From Bdellovibrio sp. (GTDB taxonomy: Bacteria > Bdellovibrionota > Bdellovibrionia > Bdellovibrionales > Bdellovibrionaceae): DNA of 13,173 nucleotides. The first letter of the stretch is position 1. Each line of letters opens with the position of its first letter. Where the stretch lies: assembly GCA_003176075.1 (NCBI GenBank), contig PSRN01000296.1, positions 1-13,173 on the forward strand, read 5' to 3'. A model generated the notes under the pieces. It worked only from the letters and a program-made list of their open reading frames with translations, searched no databases and was not told the origin of the DNA. Made by a program: the position numbers and the translations under genes. Positions 6,834-12,930 of the stretch are shown one piece after another.

Positions 6834-7573
6834 AAGAAATCAAAAACATGGGATAAATTTCCGTCCGAGTCAAAAGCAAAGAGACAGACTTCGAAGTCCT
6901 GGCAAAATTTTCGTTGGCTTTCGATGTCGCCGAAGAGGCCCACCTTGGTGGCCGCATCCGCCAACATACAGCTTTCGGCAGCGGCTACAACCGTGCTCTC
7001 GCGCGAAAGATGGGAGGCAAACTCCCTCTTGTACCGAGTGGAGGACTGGACGTGCAAGTCCTGACCAGCCCGTGAGGACGTCGCGATCGCTGAGAGTGGA
7101 AAAGTCATTTCCCGGGTTAAGGGCCGCTCCGCAGTCCCGAGGCGAAGATGCACGGTTTCAGTTATTGATCCAAACCTGCGCAGGTCTCCCCCGGCATTGA
7201 CCACGCCACTGGCTTCGGGGAGACTTTGCTGCAAGCACTCCACCATTTGATCAACGATGTACCCTTTCGCGATTCCACCCAGATCAACGTCGCCGTTGTG
7301 AAAAGCCGAAAAGGCACCTCCCGTCGCCAAAGTCAGAATCAGCGCCAACTGAAGAACCTCCCGCAGTTCCTTAGACATCTCGAAGGGATGATCGTCCTCG
7401 GATCTTGCCCAGGAGTTGAACCGGCTTAAGGAACTTTTCGCATCATGAAAATTAAATTCCAATTGCAGACGGCGCGCGACGTTCATCGCTTCATCAATGG
7501 CAGAATCCACTTCCTCCGGAGGGGCTGAAGAGATGACCTTGACGGAAACCCAGGCCCCCAGAATAGGCCACAT
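6830..7573 (-). CDS. apbE: FAD:protein FMN transferase (ApbE), no visible export signal
   Basis: A 247-residue protein from ATG 7573. ApbE moves FMN from FAD to a Thr/Ser of a target protein. Seen here: SSLSRFNS (residues 47-54), VDLGGIAKGY (96-105), VNAGGDLR (125-132) and the Mg-binding Asp-Ala-Ala-Thr (206-209, ADAATKVG), all canonical. The family is usually 300 or more residues with a signal peptide or lipobox before the first strand; here the first strand (WPILGAWVSVKV) begins at the start codon. Upstream the same frame stays open to GTG 7729 through three copies of the 30-bp repeat, giving a basic leader (CFQHLRRPSRCVQHPRR) that is not a signal peptide; ATG 7705 is another possible start. 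No start has a strong RBS. The gene follows the FMN-binding protein gene and is coupled to the membrane-protein gene downstream. The substrate is very likely the neighbouring flavoprotein. Confidence 0.9.
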   Translation of the reverse strand: MWPILGAWVSVKVISSAPPEEVDSAIDEAMNVARRLQLEFNFHDAKSSLSRFNSWARSEDDHPFEMSKELREVLQLALILTLATGGAFSAFHNGDVDLGGIAKGYIVDQMVECLQQSLPEASGVVNAGGDLRRFGSITETVHLRLGTAERPLTREMTFPLSAIATSSRAGQDLHVQSSTRYKREFASHLSRESTVVAAAESCMLADAATKVGLFGDIESQRKFCQDFEVCLFAFDSDGNLSHVFDFL

Positions 7574-7586
7574 TCGCTTTCGTTCA

Positions 7587-7676
7587 CTGCGGAGGCGCCG
7601 ATGGCGCCGACCTGGTCTGCGAGGGTGCTGAACGCACCGACTTGGTCTGCGGAGGTGCTGAAAGCACCGACTTGGG
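7587..7676 (-). repeat. Three tandem copies of the 30-bp hairpin repeat
   Basis: Copies at 7587-7616, 7617-7646 and 7647-7676, exact period 30. Hairpin cores are GGCGCCGATGGCGCC, GGTGCTGAACGCACC and GGTGCTGAAAGCACC; arms change together in the first and third. The array fills the gap between the FMN-binding protein gene (ends 7680) and the ApbE start (7573). Confidence 0.95.
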
Positions 7677-7679
7677 GAT

Positions 7680-8228
7680 TCAAATTTGCGATTTGACTGC
7701 GTCATATGTGAAAAGCAACTTTCGAACACCCTCAGTGAGGTGCGCCGAAGACATGGTCGCGCCGCTCAAATTCTTGATGTCTTGATCGATTTTCAATGGT
7801 GATTCTTTGGATTTTCCAGTGAACTGCTCCCGCCATTTCTCACCACGGACTTCGTGCCCATAGGCTTCCCGGTATTCCAGGATTTCCAAGCCCTTCACGG
7901 TCCCGTCAGCCCGAAGCCCCACCGCATAGGTGATGAATTCGTGCTTGCCATAAACCTGGTCCACGAGGACGCAATTTCTTGTCTTCGCATCCTTCCAAAT
8001 GACCAAGATCTTGCCGGAAAATTTCTGGCCGGAAGCCGCTTCAATGGAAGTTCGAAGGTCATCGGTCAACCGCAAGGTGCTTCGCTCCAGCTGGTCCCCG
8101 GGAAAAATCTTTCCCACCGCGGCTCTCTCTGACATGTAAACTTGGGCATGGGCGGTGAGCGCGACCACCGGTCCCAGGACCAAACCCATTTGGGCCAATT
8201 TATTCCTTGCGTGAAAAGGCGCGCTCAT
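7680..8228 (-). CDS. Exported FMN-binding domain protein, target of ApbE flavinylation
   Basis: A 182-residue protein from ATG 8228. The signal peptide has a basic n-region (MSAPFHARNKLAQ), a hydrophobic core (MGLVLGPVVALTAHA) and an Ala-His-Ala cleavage site before Gln29. The rest is an FMN_bind domain like those of RnfG and NqrC: GLRADGTVKGLEILEYREAY (about 104-123), then the flavinylation motif LSGATMSS (154-161) with Thr158 as the likely FMN-bearing residue. The mature protein lacks membrane segments, so it should be a soluble periplasmic one-FMN electron carrier. ApbE is encoded next on the same strand and the His-rich membrane protein after it. A hairpin overlaps the RBS region (8240-8265). 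Only one FMN domain is present. Confidence 0.87.
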   Translation of the reverse strand: MSAPFHARNKLAQMGLVLGPVVALTAHAQVYMSERAAVGKIFPGDQLERSTLRLTDDLRTSIEAASGQKFSGKILVIWKDAKTRNCVLVDQVYGKHEFITYAVGLRADGTVKGLEILEYREAYGHEVRGEKWREQFTGKSKESPLKIDQDIKNLSGATMSSAHLTEGVRKLLFTYDAVKSQI

Positions 8229-8239
8229 ACTGCCTGTCT

Positions 8240-8265
8240 CCCGGTTTCAGGATAGCAAGACCGGG
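8240..8265 (-). promoter_or_regulatory. Inverted repeat overlapping the RBS of the FMN-binding protein gene
   Basis: CCCGGT (8240-8245) and ACCGGG (8260-8265) form a 6-bp stem with a 14-base loop. In the minus-strand transcript the ACCGGG arm runs into the Shine-Dalgarno (GGGAG) about 8-9 nt before ATG 8228, so folding would hide it. The stem is short; a regulatory role is only possible. Confidence 0.35.
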
Positions 8266-8334
8266 GAAGGTCAACAAGTGAAGCCAGCCCCCCAGGGCAA
8301 TTGAAAGGGAATTGAAAAGTCTCCAAACCCAGTC

Positions 8335-9399
8335 TCAACTTGAGCCATGCAAAAAAATAGACTGCGTCGGATAAGCAAACTGCACGTCTTGAGCGGTAAA
8401 GGCGTCACGGATTTCCAGCAGAACTTTCTGCTGCAAATCCATGAACAAGTTGTAATCAGGGTCCGCGACCCAAAAGACTGTTTCAAATGTGATCGCAGAA
8501 TCCGAAAACTTGGCGAGGTGGCAGCGTTCAAGTCGAAGTTGCGGATGACGAGCGATGGCCGCTTTGATCCAGTCGGGAATCTGCTTTAACTTTTCAGTGG
8601 GAGTCGAATAAGGGACCCCATAAGTGTGCAACACGCGGCGCTCAAACATGCGCTTGAAATTCTGGATCCGGCTTTCAAGGAGGTCCTTATTTGAAAAGAT
8701 CAATTCTTCGCCCGAAAGGCTTCGCAAGCGAGTTGTTTTTATCCCCACGTATTCCACCGTTCCCATTTGCGGGCCGACGACGATGAAATCGCCGATCATA
8801 AACGGTTTATCAAGAACGATCGACAACGAGGCCAAAACGTCTCCCAGAATGTTTTGCGCTGCCAGAGCCACGGCAACACCGCCAACACCCAAACCCGCCA
8901 GCAGAGCCCTGATGTCGAAACCCAGGTTGCTGAGTCCGAACAACACAAGCGTCACAAAAAGGATTCCCTGCGCGGAGGCATAAAGCAGGCCCATGGCCGC
9001 CGCCGATGATTTGTCCTTGGTGAACTTCTGCCGCAAATAATACTCGCGCCAGAGAAGAATCCCGTGTTGTCCCCAGATCGCCAATTGGGCAACTGTCGTG
9101 AGCACCGTCACGGTGTGGATGATCTTCAAAGCTTTCGGGCTTTCCAGGAAAGTGTGAGAAAGCAAGTAAAAGAACCAAACAAAAAGCACGGCGTTTTTCA
9201 ACTTCTCCAGGGAATCCACGGCCACGCGGTTCCACAGACTTGGAGAGGGGGAAGCGAATCGCCGGATCTTGCTGGTCAGAAAGCTGGCGACACCGCTGGC
9301 GACAAAACTCAAAAGCCCGGCCAGCGCGGTCAAAATCAGCCAGGTCAGTGGCCCACCGCCAGCCAACCGCTCGACCAGCTGATACAGTTCCTGTTCCAC
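8335..9399 (-). CDS. MscS-family mechanosensitive ion channel
   Basis: A 354-residue protein. GTG 9399 is preferred over upstream starts because GGGAGG sits 5 nt before it. About five hydrophobic segments are seen: near 20-42 (LTWLILTALAGLLSFVAS), about 68-85, about 94-112, about 140-160, then the Gly/Ala-rich pore helix GLGVGGVAVALAAQNILGD, followed by the family signature LDKPFMIGDFIVVG and GTVEYVGIKTTRLRSLSGE of the beta domain. The alpha/beta C-terminal vestibule domain completes the fold. It is longer than E. coli MscS (286 residues), with extra N-terminal helices as in YnaI-type channels. Role: turgor-gated inner-membrane channel that protects against osmotic downshock. It lies 106 nt upstream of the FMN-binding protein gene on the same strand, but a functional link is not evident. 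The long leader carries hairpins and two copies of the 30-bp repeat. Confidence 0.92.
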   Translation of the reverse strand: MEQELYQLVERLAGGGPLTWLILTALAGLLSFVASGVASFLTSKIRRFASPSPSLWNRVAVDSLEKLKNAVLFVWFFYLLSHTFLESPKALKIIHTVTVLTTVAQLAIWGQHGILLWREYYLRQKFTKDKSSAAAMGLLYASAQGILFVTLVLFGLSNLGFDIRALLAGLGVGGVAVALAAQNILGDVLASLSIVLDKPFMIGDFIVVGPQMGTVEYVGIKTTRLRSLSGEELIFSNKDLLESRIQNFKRMFERRVLHTYGVPYSTPTEKLKQIPDWIKAAIARHPQLRLERCHLAKFSDSAITFETVFWVADPDYNLFMDLQQKVLLEIRDAFTAQDVQFAYPTQSIFLHGSS

Positions 9400-9424
9400 G
9401 GAAACCTCCCGGAATTGACCCCGT

Positions 9425-9439
9425 GGCGGCCTCGCCGCC
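9425..9439 (-). promoter_or_regulatory. GC-rich hairpin just upstream of the mscS-type RBS
   Basis: GGCGGC-CTC-GCCGCC, perfect 6-bp arms and a 3-base loop, ends about 15 nt upstream of the GGGAGG ribosome site of the channel gene. Together with the terminator-like hairpin and repeat copies further upstream it gives this gene a structured leader. Confidence 0.4.
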
Positions 9440-9444
9440 CACGC

Positions 9445-9466
9445 CAAAAAAAGAAGTTTCACTTCT
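9445..9466 (-). terminator. Terminator-like hairpin with U-tract upstream of the channel gene
   Basis: On the minus strand AGAAGT-GAA-ACTTCT is followed by a run of T. The stem is AT-rich and short (6 bp). It could end transcripts of the hydrolase remnant region upstream, or act as an attenuator in the leader of the channel gene, whose start is only about 46 nt further on. Confidence 0.5.
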
Positions 9467-9536
9467 GAATTTGCCAAGAGCAAGATATTAGGGCGCTTCC
9501 CTGGTCTTTCTCATTGGCTTTGCAAAAAAAATGGTC

Positions 9537-9596
9537 TTTGGAGGGCGCCAAAGGCACCGACTTGGCCTGCGGAGGCGCCGAGGGCACCGACTTGGG
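9537..9596 (-). repeat. Two tandem copies of the 30-bp hairpin repeat
   Basis: Copies at 9537-9566 and 9567-9596, with cores GGCGCCAAAGGCACC and GGCGCCGAGGGCACC and the same GACTTGG tail as the other loci. They lie about 140 nt upstream of the channel gene start, in the same orientation relative to the gene as the other copies. The first copy has a diverged leading edge (TTTG in place of CTGC). Confidence 0.9.
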
Positions 9597-9623
9597 CAGT
9601 CAGAATGTAAAAAAGAGAAAGCC

Positions 9624-10020
9624 TCAAGGCCCCGGCTCAAAGCCCTGCTCAATTCCTCGCTCACGGAGAAACTCCAACACCATCGCTACGAATTCCTTAG
9701 GATAGACCTTTAAGTAATGGTGGTCGCCGTTAACTTTACTTAAAAGTGAAGTCCGCCGCTGGATGTCTTCTTTGATAGTTTTTTTTGAATTCTTCGATTT
9801 CACTGGACCAGATCACGGTATCACGGGCGCCATAATAGATCCTCGTGGGTGTCATCTGGTCGATGGGGTAGGCACCGTCAAGGTCGAGTTGATCAAGGGT
9901 CAAGGCGCTTCGGGCTCCCCCATCCGCATTAACCGAAACGTCGAGATGGGACTTCCTTCTCTTCCAAAGTTGTGGGTTAAATATGTCTTTTCGCCTTTGC
10001 TCAGTGACCAGCGTCGTGGC
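9624..10020 (-). pseudogene. C-terminal remnant of an alpha/beta hydrolase with a poly-A frameshift
   Basis: Minus-strand translation gives DIFNPQLWKRRKSHLDVSV, then IDQMTPTRIYYGARDTVIWS, then SEIEEFKK. After a run of eight A (plus 9779-9786, T) the neighbouring frame continues KEDIQRRTSLLSKVNGDHHY, then LKVYPKEFVAMVLEFLRERG, to TGA at 9624-9626. 'YGARDTVI' and 'GDHHYLKVYPKEF...FL' are the catalytic-Asp and catalytic-His regions of alpha/beta hydrolases. A run of seven or ten A would restore the frame; in the present frame TAA comes soon after. The N-terminal half, with the GxSxG nucleophile, is missing: the frame closes just inside the 3' end of the neighbouring small gene. So it is a truncated, frameshifted relic. 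Confidence 0.65.
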
Positions 10021-10360
10021 GGATCTCCCGGCTAACGCGGTTTTCCTCCCGATTTAACTTTTGTCGTTGGTTCTTGGTGATGAAGTTACCACCGTTCATC
10101 GCCTTCATCCGTTGCTCTTGCTTATAGATGGCATGGTCTTGACGATTCAGCCTGGCGGCCTGACGATGTGAAAGCGAGCCGTTAGCGGCGCCCTGTTTGA
10201 TTCTGCTGGATTGGTTTTTCAACCTGCCGTTGACCTGCGCCTGGCGCGGATGAAGTTGAGCTTGTTTATTTTGGTGCATTTTGGCGCCGGTTTCAGCCAG
10301 TGCGTTACCAACAACAAGGAAAGACCCAACCATCATGAAAGCCGCAAGTGACTTCGTCAT
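10001..10360 (-). CDS. Small secreted basic helical protein
   Basis: A 119-residue protein from ATG 10360, chosen because GGAGGG lies 5 nt upstream. Signal peptide MTKSLAAFMMVGSFLVVGNA with cleavage about ALA/ETG. The mature part is basic and built of two similar helical segments: RIKQGAANGSLSHRQAARLN and MKAMNGGNFITKNQRQKLNR, each a helix, a Gly/Asn-rich turn and a second helix, followed by REENRVSREI. Proteins with this 'RIxxGxxxGxLTxxEAxxL' pattern are widespread, small, periplasmic and uncharacterised in many Proteobacteria and Acidobacteria; this is recalled from general knowledge. The turn looks like a degenerate EF-hand but lacks the acidic residues to bind calcium. Its 3' end abuts the hydrolase remnant. 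Confidence 0.75.
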   Translation of the reverse strand: MTKSLAAFMMVGSFLVVGNALAETGAKMHQNKQAQLHPRQAQVNGRLKNQSSRIKQGAANGSLSHRQAARLNRQDHAIYKQEQRMKAMNGGNFITKNQRQKLNREENRVSREIRHDAGH

Positions 10361-10829
10361 TTTTCCCTCCATTTTTTGGAAATTCTCCCCTTACTTATCA
10401 GCAGGACTTTTGTCGAACTTAAGGGTTTTTTGAAAAATTTTTTACGTCTTGTTCTGATGCCGTCAAAGAGAGACGCCGAATTCTTGAAAAGAACCATCCC
10501 TGTTTCAAGGCGGGCTGGCTCGCAATCCTGGCAAAGCGTCCTGGCAAAGCATTCGCCAGGTGAATTGAAATCCTTTAACAGTGTCAGGATGTATCGTGCC
10601 AACTCAACTGGAACCCTCAAGGACTTTGCGAACTGTTTTATTTTGATACAAATCATTTGCTCTCAGTCTTGCAAAGCGCCTTGGGATTGGATATTCAAAC
10701 GCTGATGCTATTGTTTCTTGGAATTTTAAACACATTGTCCGGTTGGACAGGATGAAGCTCTACAACCAAGTCAACTTCTCACTTGGCTATGCATTCTTCA
10801 GATTGTTTCCCCAAAGGAAGTTTTATTCG
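10361..10829. other. 469-bp stretch without a supported gene
   Basis: Open frames exist on both strands here (a minus-strand frame 10357-10656 and a plus-strand frame 10376-10705), but neither has a convincing RBS, conserved motif or domain. The minus frame contains CFARTLCQDCEPARLETGMV and cannot be excluded as a degraded small gene. The stretch also holds a 13-bp tandem duplication (10525-10550), an A/T-rich run near 10425-10445 and the upstream region of the antitoxin-like gene. I see no tRNA or clear promoter. Confidence 0.5.
10525..10550. repeat. 13-bp tandem duplication followed by an inverted arm
   Basis: ATCCTGGCAAAGC is followed directly by GTCCTGGCAAAGC, differing in one base. CCTGGC of the second copy can pair with GCCAGG at 10555-10560, giving a 6-bp stem. 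Thirteen is not a multiple of three, so the duplication would shift any frame through it. Confidence 0.85.
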
Positions 10830-10988
10830 ATGAAAAAGACTAAAAAATTCGACTGTGTCGAAATGAAAAATAGAATTCAAGGGAAGATCTACGAAGATAT
10901 TAAGGGCATGACGCTTGAGGAAGAACACGAATATCGCCGCAAAAAAATTGAAGACGGTTCATTGGCGGATTTGTATAAAAAGATATGA
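10830..10988 (+). CDS. Small antitoxin-like protein, partner not seen
   Basis: A 52-residue protein from ATG 10830 with AAAGGAAG about 9 nt upstream. Sequence MKKTKKFDCVEMKNRIQGKI, then YEDIKGMTLEEEHEYRRKKI, then DGSLADLYKKI. The pattern 'FDCVxMKxxIQxxIxxxxxGMTxEExxxYxR' is shared by many small orphan or toxin-paired proteins regarded as antitoxins; this is recalled from general knowledge and I cannot name a family. It is charged, helical and has no signal peptide, so it is cytoplasmic. A toxin gene (PIN, RelE or similar) would be expected right after or before it, but the next gene codes for an unrelated lipoprotein 61 nt later, so the partner has been lost or the protein acts alone. AT-rich, as its downstream neighbours are. 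Confidence 0.65.
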   Translation: MKKTKKFDCVEMKNRIQGKIYEDIKGMTLEEEHEYRRKKIEDGSLADLYKKI

Positions 10989-11049
10989 GCTAAATCCGAG
11001 AGTGGCAAAAAAGCGGCCATCTGAATATTTTTTCACGACGAAAAAAAAC

Positions 11050-12417
11050 ATGCTCTACAATAAACAATATTGGTTTTATCGCATCGTCACCGGACTGATT
11101 TTACTTGCTGCTGCTTGCGTCAGCAAACAGAAGGTTGGCGGTCTTGTCACTCCGAATGACCAACCAAATCTACGATACAAGTATGAATTCGACTTTGACA
11201 CGCGAGAAAATGTCCAAAAACAAATTCAAAAATTAGGCTCATTGAATAATGCTCAAAGCCAAGACGCTTTTATCCGAATGCTGATCGCTTTTCGCAACCT
11301 GAAAAGAAATCTTAAAGAAGATGAATTATTACTGCCGTCTGAGGCAAAAACAAAGGTAAGATTGGCATCTTTTTGCCTTGCCTCCAGCAAAGCTGCGCCT
11401 GAAGAAAATGAAATCTTTAAGTGGACAAAAGGCTCTCCGTCAATTCCCCTCGTGAAACAGGTTCTCAAATTTTATGCCCAAACGGGCAATAAAGATCAGG
11501 TCTCTTTCCAAGAACTTCTGTGGAACCTAGGTAACAAAACATATTACGAAGACTACCCAAGGAATTTAAGAACGATAATCGACAAGATTGCGCCATCGGC
11601 AAAGTTCACCCTTCCTTCAAGAATAAAAGATAAAATCGGAGACGAAGTTATCCCGGATGAAATCAAGGATGCCCTTGAACTTGCGCAAGGGAAATATCAT
11701 TCGTTGATGGAATTCAAGTCGCTCATCGAGCAAAAGAAGTCAAAAATATCTCTTCCAAAAGATCATTTGGTTTCAAAAATTCCTGACACTGATCTCTTTG
11801 CGTCGAGCGAAAGTCATGGGTACGATACGCAAGCCATCAGCTTTTATAATCCGTCGCATAACTCAATACCTGTAAACTTGAACGATTTTTATTTGCAACC
11901 CGTGCGTCCAGATGTGCAGCCAATCATCATGGCGAGCGTCATTCCCTACCTTGATGAAATCCAAAAAATTCTGGAAAAGACTTCTCTAAAAATGTTGGGA
12001 TATCTAGGCTCTCAATACCCAACCCTGAATTCATCAGAAAAACAGTTGGTTAAAGAAAATCCGATAGACGCCGCCATCGGATTCTATGATGCGATGACCG
12101 CTGAAAGAAACGGCGATCATTTTTTCCCGAATTCAGGCCAAAACGGCGAATCAGATGCATTCAGACACTTTGTTTGGGCCGGCCTCATGACACGCGATCT
12201 AGGTGAAACAACCGCAAAAAAATTTTTGGATGCCCATGAGCTCGCGCCCAATCAACCGCCTGAAGAAAAAGCGATGGATGAATTTAACAATGACAGAGGA
12301 GTTCGGGCAGGACTTGAAATGAAACATTTCAGCAACCAAGAGCTTTTTGACCGCGCAACTAAAGAAATAGATGAGGGTAAATTGCGCATTTTACAGCCTG
12401 GGAAAACCCATCAGTGA
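11050..12417 (+). CDS. Lipoprotein with a DUF6973-like C-terminal domain, candidate toxin or enzyme
   Basis: A 455-residue protein from ATG 11050. No strong RBS is seen (A-rich leader), and upstream in-frame codons overlap the antitoxin-like gene, so this start is chosen for its signal peptide: MLYNKQYWFYRIVTGLILLA followed by AACVSKQK, a lipobox-like site with Cys as residue 1 of the mature protein. The central 300 or so residues are helical and not recognised (LIAFRNLKRNLKEDELLLPS; FQELLWNLGNKTYYEDYPRN). The C-terminus (about 340-430) carries NGESDAFRHFVWAGLMTRDL, DAHELAP and MDEFNNDRGV. Asp369/His373, His396-Glu397 and Asp410/Asn413-Asn414 form the pattern 'DAFRHxxW...G...A...HE...MDxxNNxxG' of DUF6973, a likely metal-dependent or hydrolase-like fold of unknown activity. 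Its stop overlaps the next start. AT-rich composition suggests transfer. Confidence 0.75.
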   Translation: MLYNKQYWFYRIVTGLILLAAACVSKQKVGGLVTPNDQPNLRYKYEFDFDTRENVQKQIQKLGSLNNAQSQDAFIRMLIAFRNLKRNLKEDELLLPSEAKTKVRLASFCLASSKAAPEENEIFKWTKGSPSIPLVKQVLKFYAQTGNKDQVSFQELLWNLGNKTYYEDYPRNLRTIIDKIAPSAKFTLPSRIKDKIGDEVIPDEIKDALELAQGKYHSLMEFKSLIEQKKSKISLPKDHLVSKIPDTDLFASSESHGYDTQAISFYNPSHNSIPVNLNDFYLQPVRPDVQPIIMASVIPYLDEIQKILEKTSLKMLGYLGSQYPTLNSSEKQLVKENPIDAAIGFYDAMTAERNGDHFFPNSGQNGESDAFRHFVWAGLMTRDLGETTAKKFLDAHELAPNQPPEEKAMDEFNNDRGVRAGLEMKHFSNQELFDRATKEIDEGKLRILQPGKTHQ

Positions 12418-12899
12418 AGTCATTGGTAAAATTTTTGATTTTTATTTTAAGATTCGCATTTGCTTTCCTAGCACTGTTCATTCTCTTCGGCACGTTTTAT
12501 TGGTTTAATAATCGCTTGACTGCACTTGAGGCTAAAATTATTTGGCATCAAAAAAAGTTTGATGAACCGTCTTTCAAATCAGCGGGCCCTCAAGAGCGAG
12601 CCTCAATGGCAGCAAATCTAATTGAGGAAAAAAAATTCATCGATACCGAGTGCGAAAAGATCCCCGAGTTGTTGGGGCAACCAACCGGGGACTATTACCA
12701 TCAGCACAGCAATTACACCTATCGTTTAACAGAGCGAGAATCAGCCAACTGGATTCTAACATTTATTTGCGTTAACGGAAAAATTGAAAGTGTCTTTATA
12801 CGTAAAAGCTGCTGTTCAATTTCTCAAAGAGTGCTCTTTTGGGGGCTAGATATTGCTGAGCCGATTTTCCAAATTCTGCTTAAAAGTAAACCCAAATAA
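12414..12899 (+). CDS. Membrane-anchored partner of the DUF6973-like lipoprotein, possible immunity protein
   Basis: A 161-residue protein. GTG 12414 overlaps the stop of the lipoprotein gene (GTGA), so the two are coupled in translation. One N-terminal membrane helix (about 6-30, LIFILRFAFAFLALFILFG) places the rest, residues 31-161, in the periplasm. This part has a helix (AKIIWHQKKFDEPSFKSAGP), then KIPELLGQPTGDYYHQHSNY and SANWILTFICVNGKIESVFI, a 'LG-x-P...Y-x-L...W-x-L-x-x-x-C-x-x-G-x-V/I' layout like the SmpA/BamE-type small beta folds used by many immunity and assembly proteins. Four Cys residues, two adjacent near the end (RKSCCSIS), may form disulfides. A role as inhibitor or anchor for the lipoprotein is inferred from coupling and shared location only. 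Confidence 0.7.
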   Translation: MKSLVKFLIFILRFAFAFLALFILFGTFYWFNNRLTALEAKIIWHQKKFDEPSFKSAGPQERASMAANLIEEKKFIDTECEKIPELLGQPTGDYYHQHSNYTYRLTERESANWILTFICVNGKIESVFIRKSCCSISQRVLFWGLDIAEPIFQILLKSKPK

Positions 12900-12930
12900 A
12901 TGCGAACCCATCAAAATTTGACGAGACTAT

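Noticed and set aside
7587..7676. CRISPR array
   Set aside because: The 30-bp units are directly tandem with no spacers, and the other loci have only one or two copies.
8810..9442. Second minus-strand frame of 210 codons within the channel gene
   Set aside because: Overlaps the MscS-type gene in another frame; low-complexity Gly/Arg composition, no family features.
9763..10035. Plus-strand open frame of 90 codons
   Set aside because: Antisense to the alpha/beta-hydrolase relic, whose minus-strand motifs are convincing.
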